From Prevotellaceae bacterium UBA2448 (GTDB taxonomy: Bacteria > Bacteroidota > Bacteroidia > Bacteroidales > Bacteroidaceae): a stretch of DNA of 64,000 bases. The notes under the pieces are model-generated. The model searched no databases, was not told the DNA's origin, and saw only the letters and a list, made by a program, of their open reading frames with translations. Location: the NCBI GenBank assembly GCA_002342585.1, contig DDQG01000019.1:24574-88573 (forward strand). The letters are read 5' to 3'. Below, one piece after another: positions 1 through 8,786 of this stretch (position 1 is its first letter; each line of letters opens with the position of its first letter). Position numbers and translations under genes: made by a program.

Positions 1-197
1 GCAAGGCTTTGCTGAACGAGGATGGTAGCCTGACGGAGAGAAGTCATAAGGTGTTGAACAAAACTCCGATGGGTCGTTTTGGTGACATCTCGGAACTGAA
101 CGGCATCGTACGTTTCCTGGCAAGTGACGAGGCTAGTTTTGTGACTGGCACTATCATTCCTGTGGATGGCGGTTTCAGCAGTTTCAGCGGAGTTTAA
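1..197 (+). CDS. SDR-family oxidoreductase, C-terminal part (D-mannonate oxidoreductase-like)
   Basis: Only the last ~65 residues lie in the window; the gene begins upstream. The visible part has the typical SDR C-terminal end: TPMGRFGDISEL, then FLASDEASFVTGTIIPVDGG, ending FSSFSGV. The FVTG-x-x-x-x-VDGG motif marks the last strand of classical SDRs. The wording around NEDGSLTERS and the FSGV end resembles the Bacteroidetes SDR branch annotated as D-mannonate oxidoreductase (uronate catabolism), but without the cofactor and active-site regions this assignment is inferred. A repeat-rich intergenic stretch follows the stop. Confidence 0.75.
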   Translation, partial: KALLNEDGSLTERSHKVLNKTPMGRFGDISELNGIVRFLASDEASFVTGTIIPVDGGFSSFSGV

Positions 198-207
198 GAC
201 AGGTGAA

Positions 208-281
208 ATAATGCATAATTCATAATGCATAATGCATAATTGGGTGACAGGTGAGAGTTGATAGTTGACAGTTGAAAATTG
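208..281. repeat. Short tandem intergenic repeats (cataatg/cataatt and agttga units)
   Basis: Directly after the SDR gene, units of the form CATAATK are repeated several times (208-241), followed by repeated AGTTGA-like units (252-281). Similar material occurs at 4660-4725 and 8725-8760. No coding potential is visible. The rest of the gap up to 354 is AT-rich and probably holds the promoter of the next gene; a TATCTTTG box lies near 315. Confidence 0.7.
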
Positions 282-354
282 AGATTTTTTTTTGGTTTTC
301 TCTGACTGACTATCTATCTTTGTGGAAAATTTCAATTTATCCTAAATTAATAGT

Positions 355-972
355 ATGAAAAAACATCTGCTTTCTATCGTCTTCATTGCTGTTGCATTGA
401 TGACTTCTTCTGTGGCTGACGCACAGATTCGTTTTGGTATTAAGGCCGGTCTTAACCTCAGTTCTCTTAGTCTTAGCAGTAATAATTTGGATTGGAGCTA
501 TAAGCATCGACCAGGTTTCCATGTGGGTGCTGTAGTTGATTTCAAGGTTCCTTTGGCAGGACTCGGCGCTGATATTTCTGTTCTTTACGATCAGCGCAAT
601 TTCAGAACAGATAATGGCGACGGCACTTACAGCAATGACAAATTGAAGTATATTTCTATTCCAATCAATATTAAATATACTTTCGGTTTTGATGAGGTGG
701 CTAGTCTGTACCTCGCTACCGGTCCTCAGTTCTCATTCAATGTGGATAATGCAGGTCTGACTTTGGATATTCCTGATTCAGCTGGAAAAATCATAGATTC
801 TTTCAAGGCTAAGAACTTCGACTTCTACTGGAACTTAGGTATCGGTTTCACCGTGATAAATCACATCCGTTTGGGCTATACTTATAACATCCCATGTACT
901 AAGTCACTTGACAGCCCTTATGGTTCGGTAAAGAACAAGACTAACCAGATTACTCTGACTTATCTCTTCTAA
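355..972 (+). CDS. Outer-membrane beta-barrel protein (PorT/OmpW-like)
   Basis: A 205-aa protein with a clear signal peptide (MKKHLLSIVFIAVALMTSS, cleavage after VADA). The mature part starts QIRFGIKAGLNLSSL, the usual opening of Bacteroidetes small outer-membrane barrels of the PorT/OmpA-like class. Alternating hydrophobic strands follow (FHVGAVVDFKVP, YISIPINIKYTFGF, SLYLATGPQFSFNV, FYWNLGIGFTVI), and the protein ends in an aromatic residue (LTYLF), as expected for BAM-assembled barrels. No ligand can be named. It stands alone between repeats and priA. PorT proper is a T9SS component, but similarity at this level does not separate it from general barrels. Confidence 0.75.
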   Translation: MKKHLLSIVFIAVALMTSSVADAQIRFGIKAGLNLSSLSLSSNNLDWSYKHRPGFHVGAVVDFKVPLAGLGADISVLYDQRNFRTDNGDGTYSNDKLKYISIPINIKYTFGFDEVASLYLATGPQFSFNVDNAGLTLDIPDSAGKIIDSFKAKNFDFYWNLGIGFTVINHIRLGYTYNIPCTKSLDSPYGSVKNKTNQITLTYLF

Positions 973-992
973 ACAGATATAAATCCTTACGG

Positions 993-3011
993 GTGAAAGA
1001 TTTCGCTGATATATTAGTCCCCGTACCTTTTGACAGCTTCACATACTCTATTCCGCAACAGATGCGGGGACAGATTATGCGAGGCTGTCGGGTTATTGTG
1101 CCCCTGGGTAAGAATAAAACTTATGTGGGGGTGGTATTGCGTGTGCATGGACAAAGTCCGCAGGGTGTGGAGGTGAAGGAGATTCAGGAACTGCTCGACA
1201 CAGAACCTGTAGTCAGCGAACAACAGTTTAAGTTTTGGCAATGGATAGCCAACTACTATATGTGTCCGCTGGGAGATGTGTTCAAGGCTGCTCTGCCAGG
1301 AGGTATGAAACGAGCTTTGAAACGGAACTACAAGACTGTTGAAGATATATACAGAGGGCAACTCGGGGAGGCTGGAGCTGCTCTGCAATACAAGGGACTG
1401 ACGGAGGCTCAGAAGAGTGCGATGGATGCTATATGCGAGTCGTTCGAGAGTAAGGACATAACTCTGTTGCATGGTGTTACATCGAGTGGAAAGACAGAAA
1501 TCTACATTCATCTGATAAATAAATATATTATGGAGGGCAAGCAGGTGTTGTACTTGTTGCCCGAAATTGCTCTGACCACACAAATCACAGAACGCCTACA
1601 ACGGGTTTTTGGCGATGAAATGGGAGTTTATCATTCTAAATTCTCTGATAAGGTGAGGTTTGATGTGTACCAACGACAAACGTCAGCCAATCCGTATAAG
1701 CTGATTCTGGGTGTGAGGTCGAGTGTGTTCCTGCCGTTCCAGAACTTAGGTCTTATCATCGTAGATGAGGAACACGACGGCAGTTATAAGCAACAGGAAC
1801 CGGCTCCGAGGTATCATGCCCGCAATGCGGCTCTGATGCTTGCCAAGATGTGTGGGGCAAAGACGCTGTTGGGTACTGCTACACCCTCGTTTGAGTCGTA
1901 CCACTATGCCAAGAAGGGTAGGTATGGATATGTGGAGTTGACTCAGAGGTATCTGGGACTGCAGTTGCCTAGTGTGACTGTGGTTGACATTAAAGACCAA
2001 AGGAAACGAAAGTTGATGAATGGGGCGTTCAGTAGTGTGCTCGTGGATGCTATGCACGATGCGTTAGAGAAGCATCAGCAGGTGATACTCTTCCAAAACC
2101 GCAGAGGATACAGTTCGTTTATCGAGTGTAAACAATGCGGATGGGTGCCGAGATGTCCGCATTGCGACGTGAGTCTGACGTACCACAAGAAAACCAAGAT
2201 GCTTACTTGTCACTATTGCGGGTATGCTACCAGACCTGCTGCGAAATGTCCGAACTGCGAGGAGACAAATTTCATAGATGTAGGATTGGGAACGGAGAAG
2301 GTGGAAGATCAGATACATGTGATTTTTCCTGAGGCAAAGACCCTGAGGATGGACTTGGATACGGCAAAGACGAAGAATCAGTATGAACAGATAATTGGCG
2401 CTTTCTCAAATCATGAGGCTGATATACTCATAGGAACGCAGATGGTGACTAAGGGCCTGGACTTCTCGGATGTGTCTGTGGTAGGAGTGCTTAATGCTGA
2501 TACTATGCTCAACCAACCGGATTTCCGTAGTTATGAAAGAAGTTTTCAGACCCTTTCACAGGTAGCAGGCAGAGCCGGAAGAAAACATGAGGCGGGACAG
2601 GTGATTCTGCAGACGAAGAATGGGGATGCAGACATAATCAGACAGATTGCGCAGAACGACTATTGGGGTATGTACTACCAACAGATGATGGAGAGGAAGG
2701 ATTTTAATTATCCGCCATTCCAACGACTGATTTATATCTATCTGCGACATCGAGATAACGACCTGCTGGAACATATAGCGATAGAGATGGCAGAACACCT
2801 GAGAGGGGTGTTCGGAGAGAGTGTGCTGGGACCAGACTGTCCTCCAGTAGGCAGGATACAGTCGCTCCATATACGAAAGATAATGTTGAAGGTGGAACCA
2901 ACACTTTCTACAGATAAAGTGCGTCAGGCATTGAATGAGGAGAAAAGGCGTATAATGGCTCAGCCTATGTGTCGCAATATCAATATTTATTTTGATGTTG
3001 ACCCTGCGTGA
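993..3011 (+). CDS. priA: Primosomal replication restart helicase PriA, apparently lacking the winged-helix domain
   Basis: A 672-aa DEAH-type 3'-5' DNA helicase that reloads the replisome at stalled forks. The N-terminal 3'-end-binding domain (~1-105) starts FADILVPVPFDSFTYSIP; the start codon is GTG. Walker A is GVTSSGKTE, the Walker B/DEAH-type box is VDEEHDGSYKQ, motif III is LGTATPSFES, and motif VI is SQVAGRAGRK. Eight zinc-binding cysteines follow the pattern CKQCG, CPHC, CHYC, CPNC. Between ALPGGMKR and the helicase start (GLTEAQKSA) only ~30 residues remain, where PriA proteins normally carry a winged-helix domain of ~75 or more residues (longer in Bacteroidetes). The frame is open throughout, so this is an internal deletion rather than a frameshift. 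It follows the barrel gene by 20 bp. Confidence 0.95.
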   Translation: MKDFADILVPVPFDSFTYSIPQQMRGQIMRGCRVIVPLGKNKTYVGVVLRVHGQSPQGVEVKEIQELLDTEPVVSEQQFKFWQWIANYYMCPLGDVFKAALPGGMKRALKRNYKTVEDIYRGQLGEAGAALQYKGLTEAQKSAMDAICESFESKDITLLHGVTSSGKTEIYIHLINKYIMEGKQVLYLLPEIALTTQITERLQRVFGDEMGVYHSKFSDKVRFDVYQRQTSANPYKLILGVRSSVFLPFQNLGLIIVDEEHDGSYKQQEPAPRYHARNAALMLAKMCGAKTLLGTATPSFESYHYAKKGRYGYVELTQRYLGLQLPSVTVVDIKDQRKRKLMNGAFSSVLVDAMHDALEKHQQVILFQNRRGYSSFIECKQCGWVPRCPHCDVSLTYHKKTKMLTCHYCGYATRPAAKCPNCEETNFIDVGLGTEKVEDQIHVIFPEAKTLRMDLDTAKTKNQYEQIIGAFSNHEADILIGTQMVTKGLDFSDVSVVGVLNADTMLNQPDFRSYERSFQTLSQVAGRAGRKHEAGQVILQTKNGDADIIRQIAQNDYWGMYYQQMMERKDFNYPPFQRLIYIYLRHRDNDLLEHIAIEMAEHLRGVFGESVLGPDCPPVGRIQSLHIRKIMLKVEPTLSTDKVRQALNEEKRRIMAQPMCRNINIYFDVDPA

Positions 3012-3022
3012 GGGGGGGGAAT

Positions 3023-3064
3023 GGTTAACCGTTAATGGTTAATGGTTAATGGTTAACGGTTTTT
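3023..3064. repeat. Six-unit 7-bp tandem repeat (GGTTAAT)
   Basis: Directly after priA there are six 7-bp units: GGTTAAC, CGTTAAT, GGTTAAT, GGTTAAT, GGTTAAC and GGTTTTT. The outer units also form an inverted repeat (AACCGTTAA at 3027-3035 with TTAACGGTT at 3053-3061), so the array could fold into a hairpin followed by T residues and may end priA transcription. Confidence 0.75.
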
Positions 3065-3142
3065 AACAATAGGTGTTTTAAACCTTTGGGGTTGATAATG
3101 GTCATACACTTGAAACCAGAAACTTTAAAAACAATGATAGTT

Positions 3143-3652
3143 ATGAAAACAAGAGTTTTTTTTGCAGTAATTGCAATGATGTGTGTGTTAAGTGCTAGTG
3201 CACAAGATGGTAACAATGGAAGACGTCAGAGACTAAATCGTGCTGAGATAATTCAGCGTCAGTCGGAACGTCTGGTAAAGGAAATGGGTCTCTCGGATGA
3301 TAAAGCAGAGACTTTCAAGGCGCTTTACCTTGATTATCAGACAGCTCGTCAGAATGCAGCTAATCCGAAGGGTGAGGAGGAGACTCAGCCAGACATGAAG
3401 AATCTGACAGATGCACAAGCAACAGAACTTATCCAGAAGCATTTCCAGACTCAGGAGGCTCAACTGAAAGTGGATAAGGAGTATTACACAAAATTCATTG
3501 GAATACTGACTCCGGTGCAGGCCAGTAAGGTGTTTATTCCACAGCGTGGCGGTTTTGGACAAGGTCAACGCGGACAAGGCAGACAGCGTGGCAATGGAGG
3601 ATTTGGTGGAGGTCGCCAAGGTGGTAATGGCGGTTTTGGTGGAGAATTCTAA
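3143..3652 (+). CDS. Exported protein with Gly/Arg-rich C-terminus (DUF4890/Spy-like)
   Basis: About 169 aa from the ATG at 3143; this start is chosen because it opens a proper signal peptide (MKTRVFFAVIAMMCVLSASA, then QDGNNG). The mature part is helical and charged: RQSERLVKEMGLSDDKAETF, a second helix ending ELIQKHFQTQEAQL, and EYYTKFIGILTPVQASKVF. This two-helix plan with a repeated 'LT-x-x-QA' element resembles Spy/CpxP-like and DUF4890 periplasmic proteins of Bacteroidetes. The last ~35 residues are Gly/Gln/Arg-rich (GGFGQGQRGQGRQRG and two GGNGGFGG-type units). Function unknown; a periplasmic or surface location is inferred. Confidence 0.7.
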   Translation: MKTRVFFAVIAMMCVLSASAQDGNNGRRQRLNRAEIIQRQSERLVKEMGLSDDKAETFKALYLDYQTARQNAANPKGEEETQPDMKNLTDAQATELIQKHFQTQEAQLKVDKEYYTKFIGILTPVQASKVFIPQRGGFGQGQRGQGRQRGNGGFGGGRQGGNGGFGGEF

Positions 3653-3716
3653 TCTCCACCATTTTTTTTGCTTCGCAACACAATATTTTGCTTTTTTTAT
3701 AGTTTTTAGATAATGT

Positions 3717-4658
3717 ATGCGTCTAAAAACTTGGAACATACTTGCGGTGCTCTTGCTTAGTGCTGCATCAGTTAAGGCTCAATGGGATGTGCAGTTCTCA
3801 GACTACACAACCCTTAAGTCGTTTTATAACCCCGCTGTGTCGGGAACTGACGGACTGCTGAACGTGGCAGGAACCTTCTCGGCTCAAATGGTGGGATATA
3901 AGGGTGCGCCAACTACGGTGTTCGCAGCAGCTGATGCTCCTATCTATTTCCTGACTCCACGTCATGGAGCAGGACTGAGTTTTATGACAGATAAGATAGG
4001 TATGTTTTCAACTACCAAGATAGGACTGCAGTATGCTTTCAACTTCAAACTGGGAAAGAGAACCCGACTGGCTGTGGGCTTCCAGGGTGCTCTGCTGAGT
4101 GAGAGCATCAATCCTTCGGATGTGGAACTGATTGATGATAACGACCCTGCTTTCCCATCCTCGACGGTATCGGGCAACCGATTTGATATGGGTGCAGGTC
4201 TGTACTTCTACCACCCGAAATACTTCCTCGGAGTGTCGAGTATGCACTTGCTTGCTCCGACAATTACGATGGGTGAGAAAAACGAAGTTTCCATTCCGAG
4301 AATTTATTATTTGATGGGTGGATGCAATATTAAAATAAAAAATACGTTATTTTCTTTGGCACCTTCTTTCTTAGTGCAGACCGATATGCAGTCGTGGAGA
4401 GAGGATATACAATGCAAATTTTGCATGGATTACGACGGAAAAGTGCTGTATGCCGGCTTTGGTTACAGTCCGTCGATTTCAACCACATTCCTCATCGGAG
4501 GCAGCTTCCACGGGATTCGTCTAGGGTATTCGTACCAGATGTACACCTCGGGAGTGGGAGCAAAAAACGGAGCACACGAAGTGGTGGTAAACTATCAGGT
4601 GGACCTAGACCTCTTCAAGAAAGGCAGAAATGCTCATAAGAGTGTAAGGTGGCTGTAG
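3717..4658 (+). CDS. porP: PorP/SprF family outer-membrane protein of the type IX secretion system
   Basis: A 313-aa barrel protein with signal peptide (MRLKTWNILAVLLLSAASVK, cleavage near KAQ). The mature N-terminus QWDVQFSDYTTLKSFYNPAV has the 'x-F-x-x-YNPA' start typical of PorP/SprF. Barrel strands such as GAGLSFMTDKIGMFSTTKIG and LGVSSMHLLAPTI follow. It lies 74 bp upstream of gldK, the usual order porP-gldK-gldL-gldM-gldN. In T9SS systems PorP is an outer-membrane component associated with PorK/PorN rings and with anchoring of cargo. Function is by family and context. Confidence 0.9.
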   Translation: MRLKTWNILAVLLLSAASVKAQWDVQFSDYTTLKSFYNPAVSGTDGLLNVAGTFSAQMVGYKGAPTTVFAAADAPIYFLTPRHGAGLSFMTDKIGMFSTTKIGLQYAFNFKLGKRTRLAVGFQGALLSESINPSDVELIDDNDPAFPSSTVSGNRFDMGAGLYFYHPKYFLGVSSMHLLAPTITMGEKNEVSIPRIYYLMGGCNIKIKNTLFSLAPSFLVQTDMQSWREDIQCKFCMDYDGKVLYAGFGYSPSISTTFLIGGSFHGIRLGYSYQMYTSGVGAKNGAHEVVVNYQVDLDLFKKGRNAHKSVRWL

Positions 4659-4659
4659 G

Positions 4660-4725
4660 AATTCATAATGCATAATTCATAATGCATAATTCATAATTGA
4701 CAAGTTTAGAGTTGAAAATTGACAA
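4660..4725. repeat. Intergenic repeat, same family as 208-281
   Basis: Between porP and gldK, CATAATG/CATAATT units are repeated (4660-4698), followed by AGTTTAGAGTTGAAAATTGA. The 14-mer GTTTAGAGTTGAAA (4704-4717) recurs exactly at 8725-8738, between gldM and gldN. Confidence 0.7.
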
Positions 4726-4732
4726 TATAGAT

Positions 4733-6205
4733 ATGAAGAAATTTTTTGGTTTTATATTGATAGCAGCAATGGCGGTCGGTATGACTGCTTGCTTTTCGTC
4801 AAAGAAGGGAACTTCAGCCAATGGAGGTGAAGTGACTGGTGTGGGCGGTACTTCGTTTGCTGAACCATCGCCTTATGGTATGGTGCTGGTGAAACGTGGT
4901 TCGCTGAAGATGGGTTCGGAGAAGACCGATAGTCTGTGGGGTAAGAGTATGCCATCTAGAGATATCTCTGTGGATGCTTTCTGGATGGACGAAAAAGAAG
5001 TTACGAACAGTATGTATCGCCAGTTTGTGTTCTGGGTTCGCGACTCTATCATCCGTGAACGTTTGGCTGATCCTGCATACGGTGGTGATGAGTCGTATAA
5101 GATTGAGGAAGATAAGAATGGTGATCCTGTAACTCCACACCTGAACTGGAATAAGCGTATCCCAACTAAGCCAGATGAGGACCAGGAACGTGCTATTGAG
5201 AGTGTTTATACTACTCATCCTATAACAGGTGAGAAGATGCTCGACGCTTCACAGATGAACTACCGCTACGAGGTGTTCGACTATGCTATGGCTGCTCAGC
5301 GTAAGTATCGTCTGAACCCAGAGGAACGTAATCTGGATACAGATATAGCCGTAAATCCAGAAGAAGAGATTATCATTTCGAAAGATACAGCATATATCGA
5401 TGATGCAGGTGTGATTCACAGAGAGACTATAACTCGTCCGCTGTCGTCGATGTGGGACTTCGTAAATACATACATTATTAATATATATCCTGACACTACT
5501 TGTTGGGTGAACGACTTCCAGAATGCGGAGAACCAGACATATATGCGTTTGTACTTCTCACATCCAAACTACAACGAATATCCTGTTGTGGGAGTGAACT
5601 GGGAACAGGCTAATGCATTCTGCAACTGGCGTACAGACTTCCTGTTGCGTGGATTGGGTAACGATGCTAAGTATATCCAGCGCTATCGTCTGCCTACAGA
5701 GGCAGAGTGGGAATTTGCTGCTCGTGGCAAGGATGGTAACGAACTGCCTTGGGAACAGAACGGAGTAGCAAGTGAAGACGGTTGTTACTATGCAAACTTC
5801 AAACCAGATCGCGGTAATTACACTAAGGACGGAAACCTCATTACATCACGCACAGGTATATATAGTGCCAATTCAAATGGCCTTTATGATATGGCTGGTA
5901 ATGTGGCTGAATGGACTTCGACCGTATATACAGAAGCTGGTGTGTTGTCGATGAGTGATATGAACCCGACTCTGACTTATAACGCAGCCAAGGAAGACCC
6001 TTATGCTCTGAAGAAGAAGAGTGTGCGCGGTGGTTCATGGAAAGACCCAGAGAGTTTCATCAAGTCGGCTTGGCGCACAAGTGAATACCAGAATGTGGGA
6101 CGTTCGTTTATTGGTTTCCGATGTGTTCGTACTCAGGTAGGTACTGCCGGCAGGGGTAAGGCACCAAAGGGCTCGAAGGTTCCAAAGCGCAGCAGACGTA
6201 AGTAA
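4733..6205 (+). CDS. gldK: T9SS/gliding lipoprotein GldK (PorK), FGE-sulfatase-like fold
   Basis: 490 aa from the ATG at 4733, chosen because it opens a lipoprotein signal (MKKFFGFILIAAMAVGMTAC) with lipobox MTAC. After a short Ser/Gly linker comes a formylglycine-generating-enzyme-type domain (~45-470): VKRGSLKMGSEKTDS, DAFWMDEKEVTNSMYRQFVF, PVVGVNWEQANAFCNWRT, YRLPTEAEWEFAARG, GLYDMAGNVAEWT, VRGGSWKD and IGFRCVR. Those motifs are shared with FGE, but GldK/PorK is structural: with GldN it makes the periplasmic ring under the outer membrane. The Lys/Arg-rich tail (GKAPKGSKVPKRSRRK) is basic. It is the second gene of the por/gld operon. Confidence 0.95.
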   Translation: MKKFFGFILIAAMAVGMTACFSSKKGTSANGGEVTGVGGTSFAEPSPYGMVLVKRGSLKMGSEKTDSLWGKSMPSRDISVDAFWMDEKEVTNSMYRQFVFWVRDSIIRERLADPAYGGDESYKIEEDKNGDPVTPHLNWNKRIPTKPDEDQERAIESVYTTHPITGEKMLDASQMNYRYEVFDYAMAAQRKYRLNPEERNLDTDIAVNPEEEIIISKDTAYIDDAGVIHRETITRPLSSMWDFVNTYIINIYPDTTCWVNDFQNAENQTYMRLYFSHPNYNEYPVVGVNWEQANAFCNWRTDFLLRGLGNDAKYIQRYRLPTEAEWEFAARGKDGNELPWEQNGVASEDGCYYANFKPDRGNYTKDGNLITSRTGIYSANSNGLYDMAGNVAEWTSTVYTEAGVLSMSDMNPTLTYNAAKEDPYALKKKSVRGGSWKDPESFIKSAWRTSEYQNVGRSFIGFRCVRTQVGTAGRGKAPKGSKVPKRSRRK

Positions 6206-6260
6206 TACTGCATAGAAAGAATAATTCAGTTAGTACACGACTTTAGATAAAGATAATAGT

Positions 6261-7151
6261 ATGGCAAAGAAATATAAGTTAACAGGAATCCAGAAATGGA
6301 TGGATAGTCAGAAAGGTCAGACTTTCTTGAACTTCGCATATTCATGGGGTGCCTCAATCGTAATCCTTGGTGCCCTCTTCAAACTGACACATATTGCAGG
6401 TGCCGATTTGATGCTTTTCATTGGAATGGGTACTGAGGTTGCTGTGTTCTTCCTCGCAGGATTCGAACATCAGAATGCTATTGGCGATGATGTGGACAAT
6501 GCAGCAGAAGAGGCACGTAATGCTATATACGTTGATGAGTCGGCATTGGCTGGTGCTACAGCAGCTGGCGGTACAATCAATATCAGTGGTGGAGGAGGTG
6601 CAGGCATTTCTGAAAGTACAGCTGCCGCTTTGGCAAATGCTGCTGCAAATCTTGGTAATGCGGGTTCAGGTAGCGCTTCTGCTCCAGCTCAGCCAACACC
6701 TGTAACTATTGAAGGTGCTTCGGAACCAATGCCTGTAACTATATCCGGTTCTACAGAACCTACTCCAGTCAAGATTATCAATGCTGCCGAACTGGCAGAG
6801 AATATATCTGCAGCTCCTGTATTCAATTCTGCTCAGTATTATGGTATGACTCCTGAGATGCAGGAAGCTACGAAGAACTACGTATCGGAACTCATGGAAC
6901 TGACAGAAACTCTGAAGCAGGTAGCAGAACAGTCGAAACGCCTCACTCGCGACTCAGAGGAAATGGAGACTATGAACCGTACGCTCACAGGTATCAACCG
7001 ATTCTACGAAATGCAACTCCGCAGCGTAGGTACTCAGTCGTCTACTATCGACGAAGTAAACGAACAGACAAAACAACTGGCTAAGCAACTGCAAGAACTC
7101 AACGATGTATATGGTAAGATGGTTGAGGCTCTGAAAATGAAACTTGGATAA
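6261..7151 (+). CDS. gldL: T9SS/gliding motor protein GldL (PorL)
   Basis: 296 aa with two N-terminal transmembrane helices (~25-45, AYSWGASIVILGALFKLTHI, and ~50-70, MLFIGMGTEVAVFFLAGFE). The Glu in the second helix (GTEVAVF) is at the position known to matter for proton-driven rotation in GldL. An Ala/Gly-rich linker (~95-150) and three near-repeats EP-x-PV-x-I (~145-175) follow, which look low-complexity. A C-terminal coiled coil (ELMELTETLKQVAEQSKRL onwards) ends the protein. It forms the inner-membrane T9SS motor with GldM. Its stop overlaps the gldM start by one base (TAATG). Confidence 0.95.
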   Translation: MAKKYKLTGIQKWMDSQKGQTFLNFAYSWGASIVILGALFKLTHIAGADLMLFIGMGTEVAVFFLAGFEHQNAIGDDVDNAAEEARNAIYVDESALAGATAAGGTINISGGGGAGISESTAAALANAAANLGNAGSGSASAPAQPTPVTIEGASEPMPVTISGSTEPTPVKIINAAELAENISAAPVFNSAQYYGMTPEMQEATKNYVSELMELTETLKQVAEQSKRLTRDSEEMETMNRTLTGINRFYEMQLRSVGTQSSTIDEVNEQTKQLAKQLQELNDVYGKMVEALKMKLG

Positions 7152-8725
7152 TGGCTACCACAAATAAAGGACAAAAGAAGATTACGCCACGTCAGAAGAT
7201 GATTAATCTGATGTACGTCGTTCTCATGGCAATGCTTGCCATGAATGTGTCGAGCGATGTACTGAAGGGTTTCTCTCTTGTCGATGAGGGTTTGAACCAC
7301 TCAAAGGACAACTCCTCTTCACGTAATGCTGCTATCTATAATGAAATGGAAGCTGCTATGAAGCAGAATCCAGAAAAAGTGCGTCAATGGTATAAGAAGG
7401 CCATGAAGGTGCGCTCTATGTGTGATAGCCTATATAACCTTGCTGACGAACTGAAGTGGAAGATAGTTCGCGAGGCTGATGGCGATGATGCGGACATATA
7501 TAATATCAGAAAGCGTGATAACCTGGAAGCTGCTACTCATGTAATGTTGGCTCCGGGATCAGGGCAGGGAGGACAGTTGAAGACTTCGATTGACACATTC
7601 CGTGAAGGAATACTGAAGATGCTGAACGATACTTTGCAGAAACGAATTATCAGTAGCAGCCTTTCTACAACAGTACCTGCTAAAGCTGTAAATCTAGGCA
7701 AGAACTGGCAAGAGTATATGTTTGAAAATACACCAGTCATTGCAGCTGTCACTCTGCTTACAAAACTTCAGACTGACGTGAAATATGCTGAGGGAGAAAT
7801 CCTTTATCAGTTACTACAGAATATCGATGTGAAGGACGTACGCGTGAATCAGGTTAATGCATTTGTTATTCCAAGTTCAAAGACTGTGGTACGCGGAGGA
7901 CGATTCACAGCTGATATTGTGATGGCTGCCATAGATACTACTGCACGACCTGAGATATATATAGGCAATACGTTGCTTACTAATTCAAATGGACGCTATG
8001 AAACGGTTTGTGGAAGTGTAGGCGAATTTAACCTGAAGGGTTATATAGTGATGAAGAATGGTAATGGCGAAACTATCCGTCGTGAGTTCTCACAGCCTTA
8101 TACAGTAGTGGAACCATCAGCAACTGTAAGTGCTACGTTGATGAATATGCTCTATGCAGGTTTCCAAAACCCAATTAGTGTCAGTGTGCCTGGCGTTTCT
8201 GCCAATAGGATTAACCTCTCGATGACTAACGGAAGTCTTACGAAACAGGCTCCTGGTAAGTATGTTGCTGTACCTTCGAAAGTAGGAGAAGATGTGACAT
8301 TTACGGTTACTGCAGAGAATGAAGGCCGTAATCAGGAGATGGGTAAGTTTACTTTCCATGTACGTAAGTTGCCTGACCCAACAGCTTATATCCAATATAC
8401 TGATGCAAATGGTAATGCGAACCGGTTCAAAGGTGGACGACTGGGAAAACAAACCATTCTGGCAGCAAAGGGTATTGGAGCTGCTATCGACGATGGACTC
8501 CTTGATATACCTTTCCGTGTGCTCGGATTTGAAACACGATTTGTTGATAATATGGGTAATGTGATACCTGAGGTAAGTGCAGGTGCTGATTTCAGTCAGA
8601 GACAGAAGGAAGTAATTCGTACGCTTAACCGAGGAAAATTCTTCAATATAACCCGAGTCCGCGTAATTGGTCCTGACGGCATAGAACGTACACTTCCATA
8701 TGCACTCGAGGTAACGGTGAATTAG
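7151..8725 (+). CDS. gldM: T9SS/gliding motor shaft protein GldM (PorM)
   Basis: 524 aa with one N-terminal transmembrane helix (~18-36, KMINLMYVVLMAMLAMNVSS) followed by a long periplasmic part of four domains in known homologues. Recognisable stretches are DVLKGFSLVDEGLNHS after the helix, LVRGGRFTADI-like segments (VVRGGRFTADIVMAAIDTTA), and a late ILAAKGIGAAIDDGLLDIPF block. GldM dimers span the periplasm from the GldL motor to the GldK/GldN ring. Translation is coupled to gldL. Length agrees with the family. Confidence 0.95.
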   Translation: MATTNKGQKKITPRQKMINLMYVVLMAMLAMNVSSDVLKGFSLVDEGLNHSKDNSSSRNAAIYNEMEAAMKQNPEKVRQWYKKAMKVRSMCDSLYNLADELKWKIVREADGDDADIYNIRKRDNLEAATHVMLAPGSGQGGQLKTSIDTFREGILKMLNDTLQKRIISSSLSTTVPAKAVNLGKNWQEYMFENTPVIAAVTLLTKLQTDVKYAEGEILYQLLQNIDVKDVRVNQVNAFVIPSSKTVVRGGRFTADIVMAAIDTTARPEIYIGNTLLTNSNGRYETVCGSVGEFNLKGYIVMKNGNGETIRREFSQPYTVVEPSATVSATLMNMLYAGFQNPISVSVPGVSANRINLSMTNGSLTKQAPGKYVAVPSKVGEDVTFTVTAENEGRNQEMGKFTFHVRKLPDPTAYIQYTDANGNANRFKGGRLGKQTILAAKGIGAAIDDGLLDIPFRVLGFETRFVDNMGNVIPEVSAGADFSQRQKEVIRTLNRGKFFNITRVRVIGPDGIERTLPYALEVTVN

Positions 8726-8760
8726 TTTAGAGTTGAAAGTTAAGAATTAAGAGTTTAAGT
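8725..8760. repeat. Intergenic repeat, GTTTAGAGTTGAAA type
   Basis: The gap between gldM and gldN holds AGTTTAGAGTTGAAAGTTAA and AAGAGTTTAAGTTGAAA, members of the same family as 208-281 and 4660-4725. Confidence 0.6.
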
Positions 8761-8786
8761 TGAAACAGATAAAAACTTTGGATATT

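Noticed and set aside
1014..1583. 189-codon minus-strand frame opposite priA
   Set aside because: Shadow of priA; no recognisable domain, low-likelihood residue pattern, no start signal.
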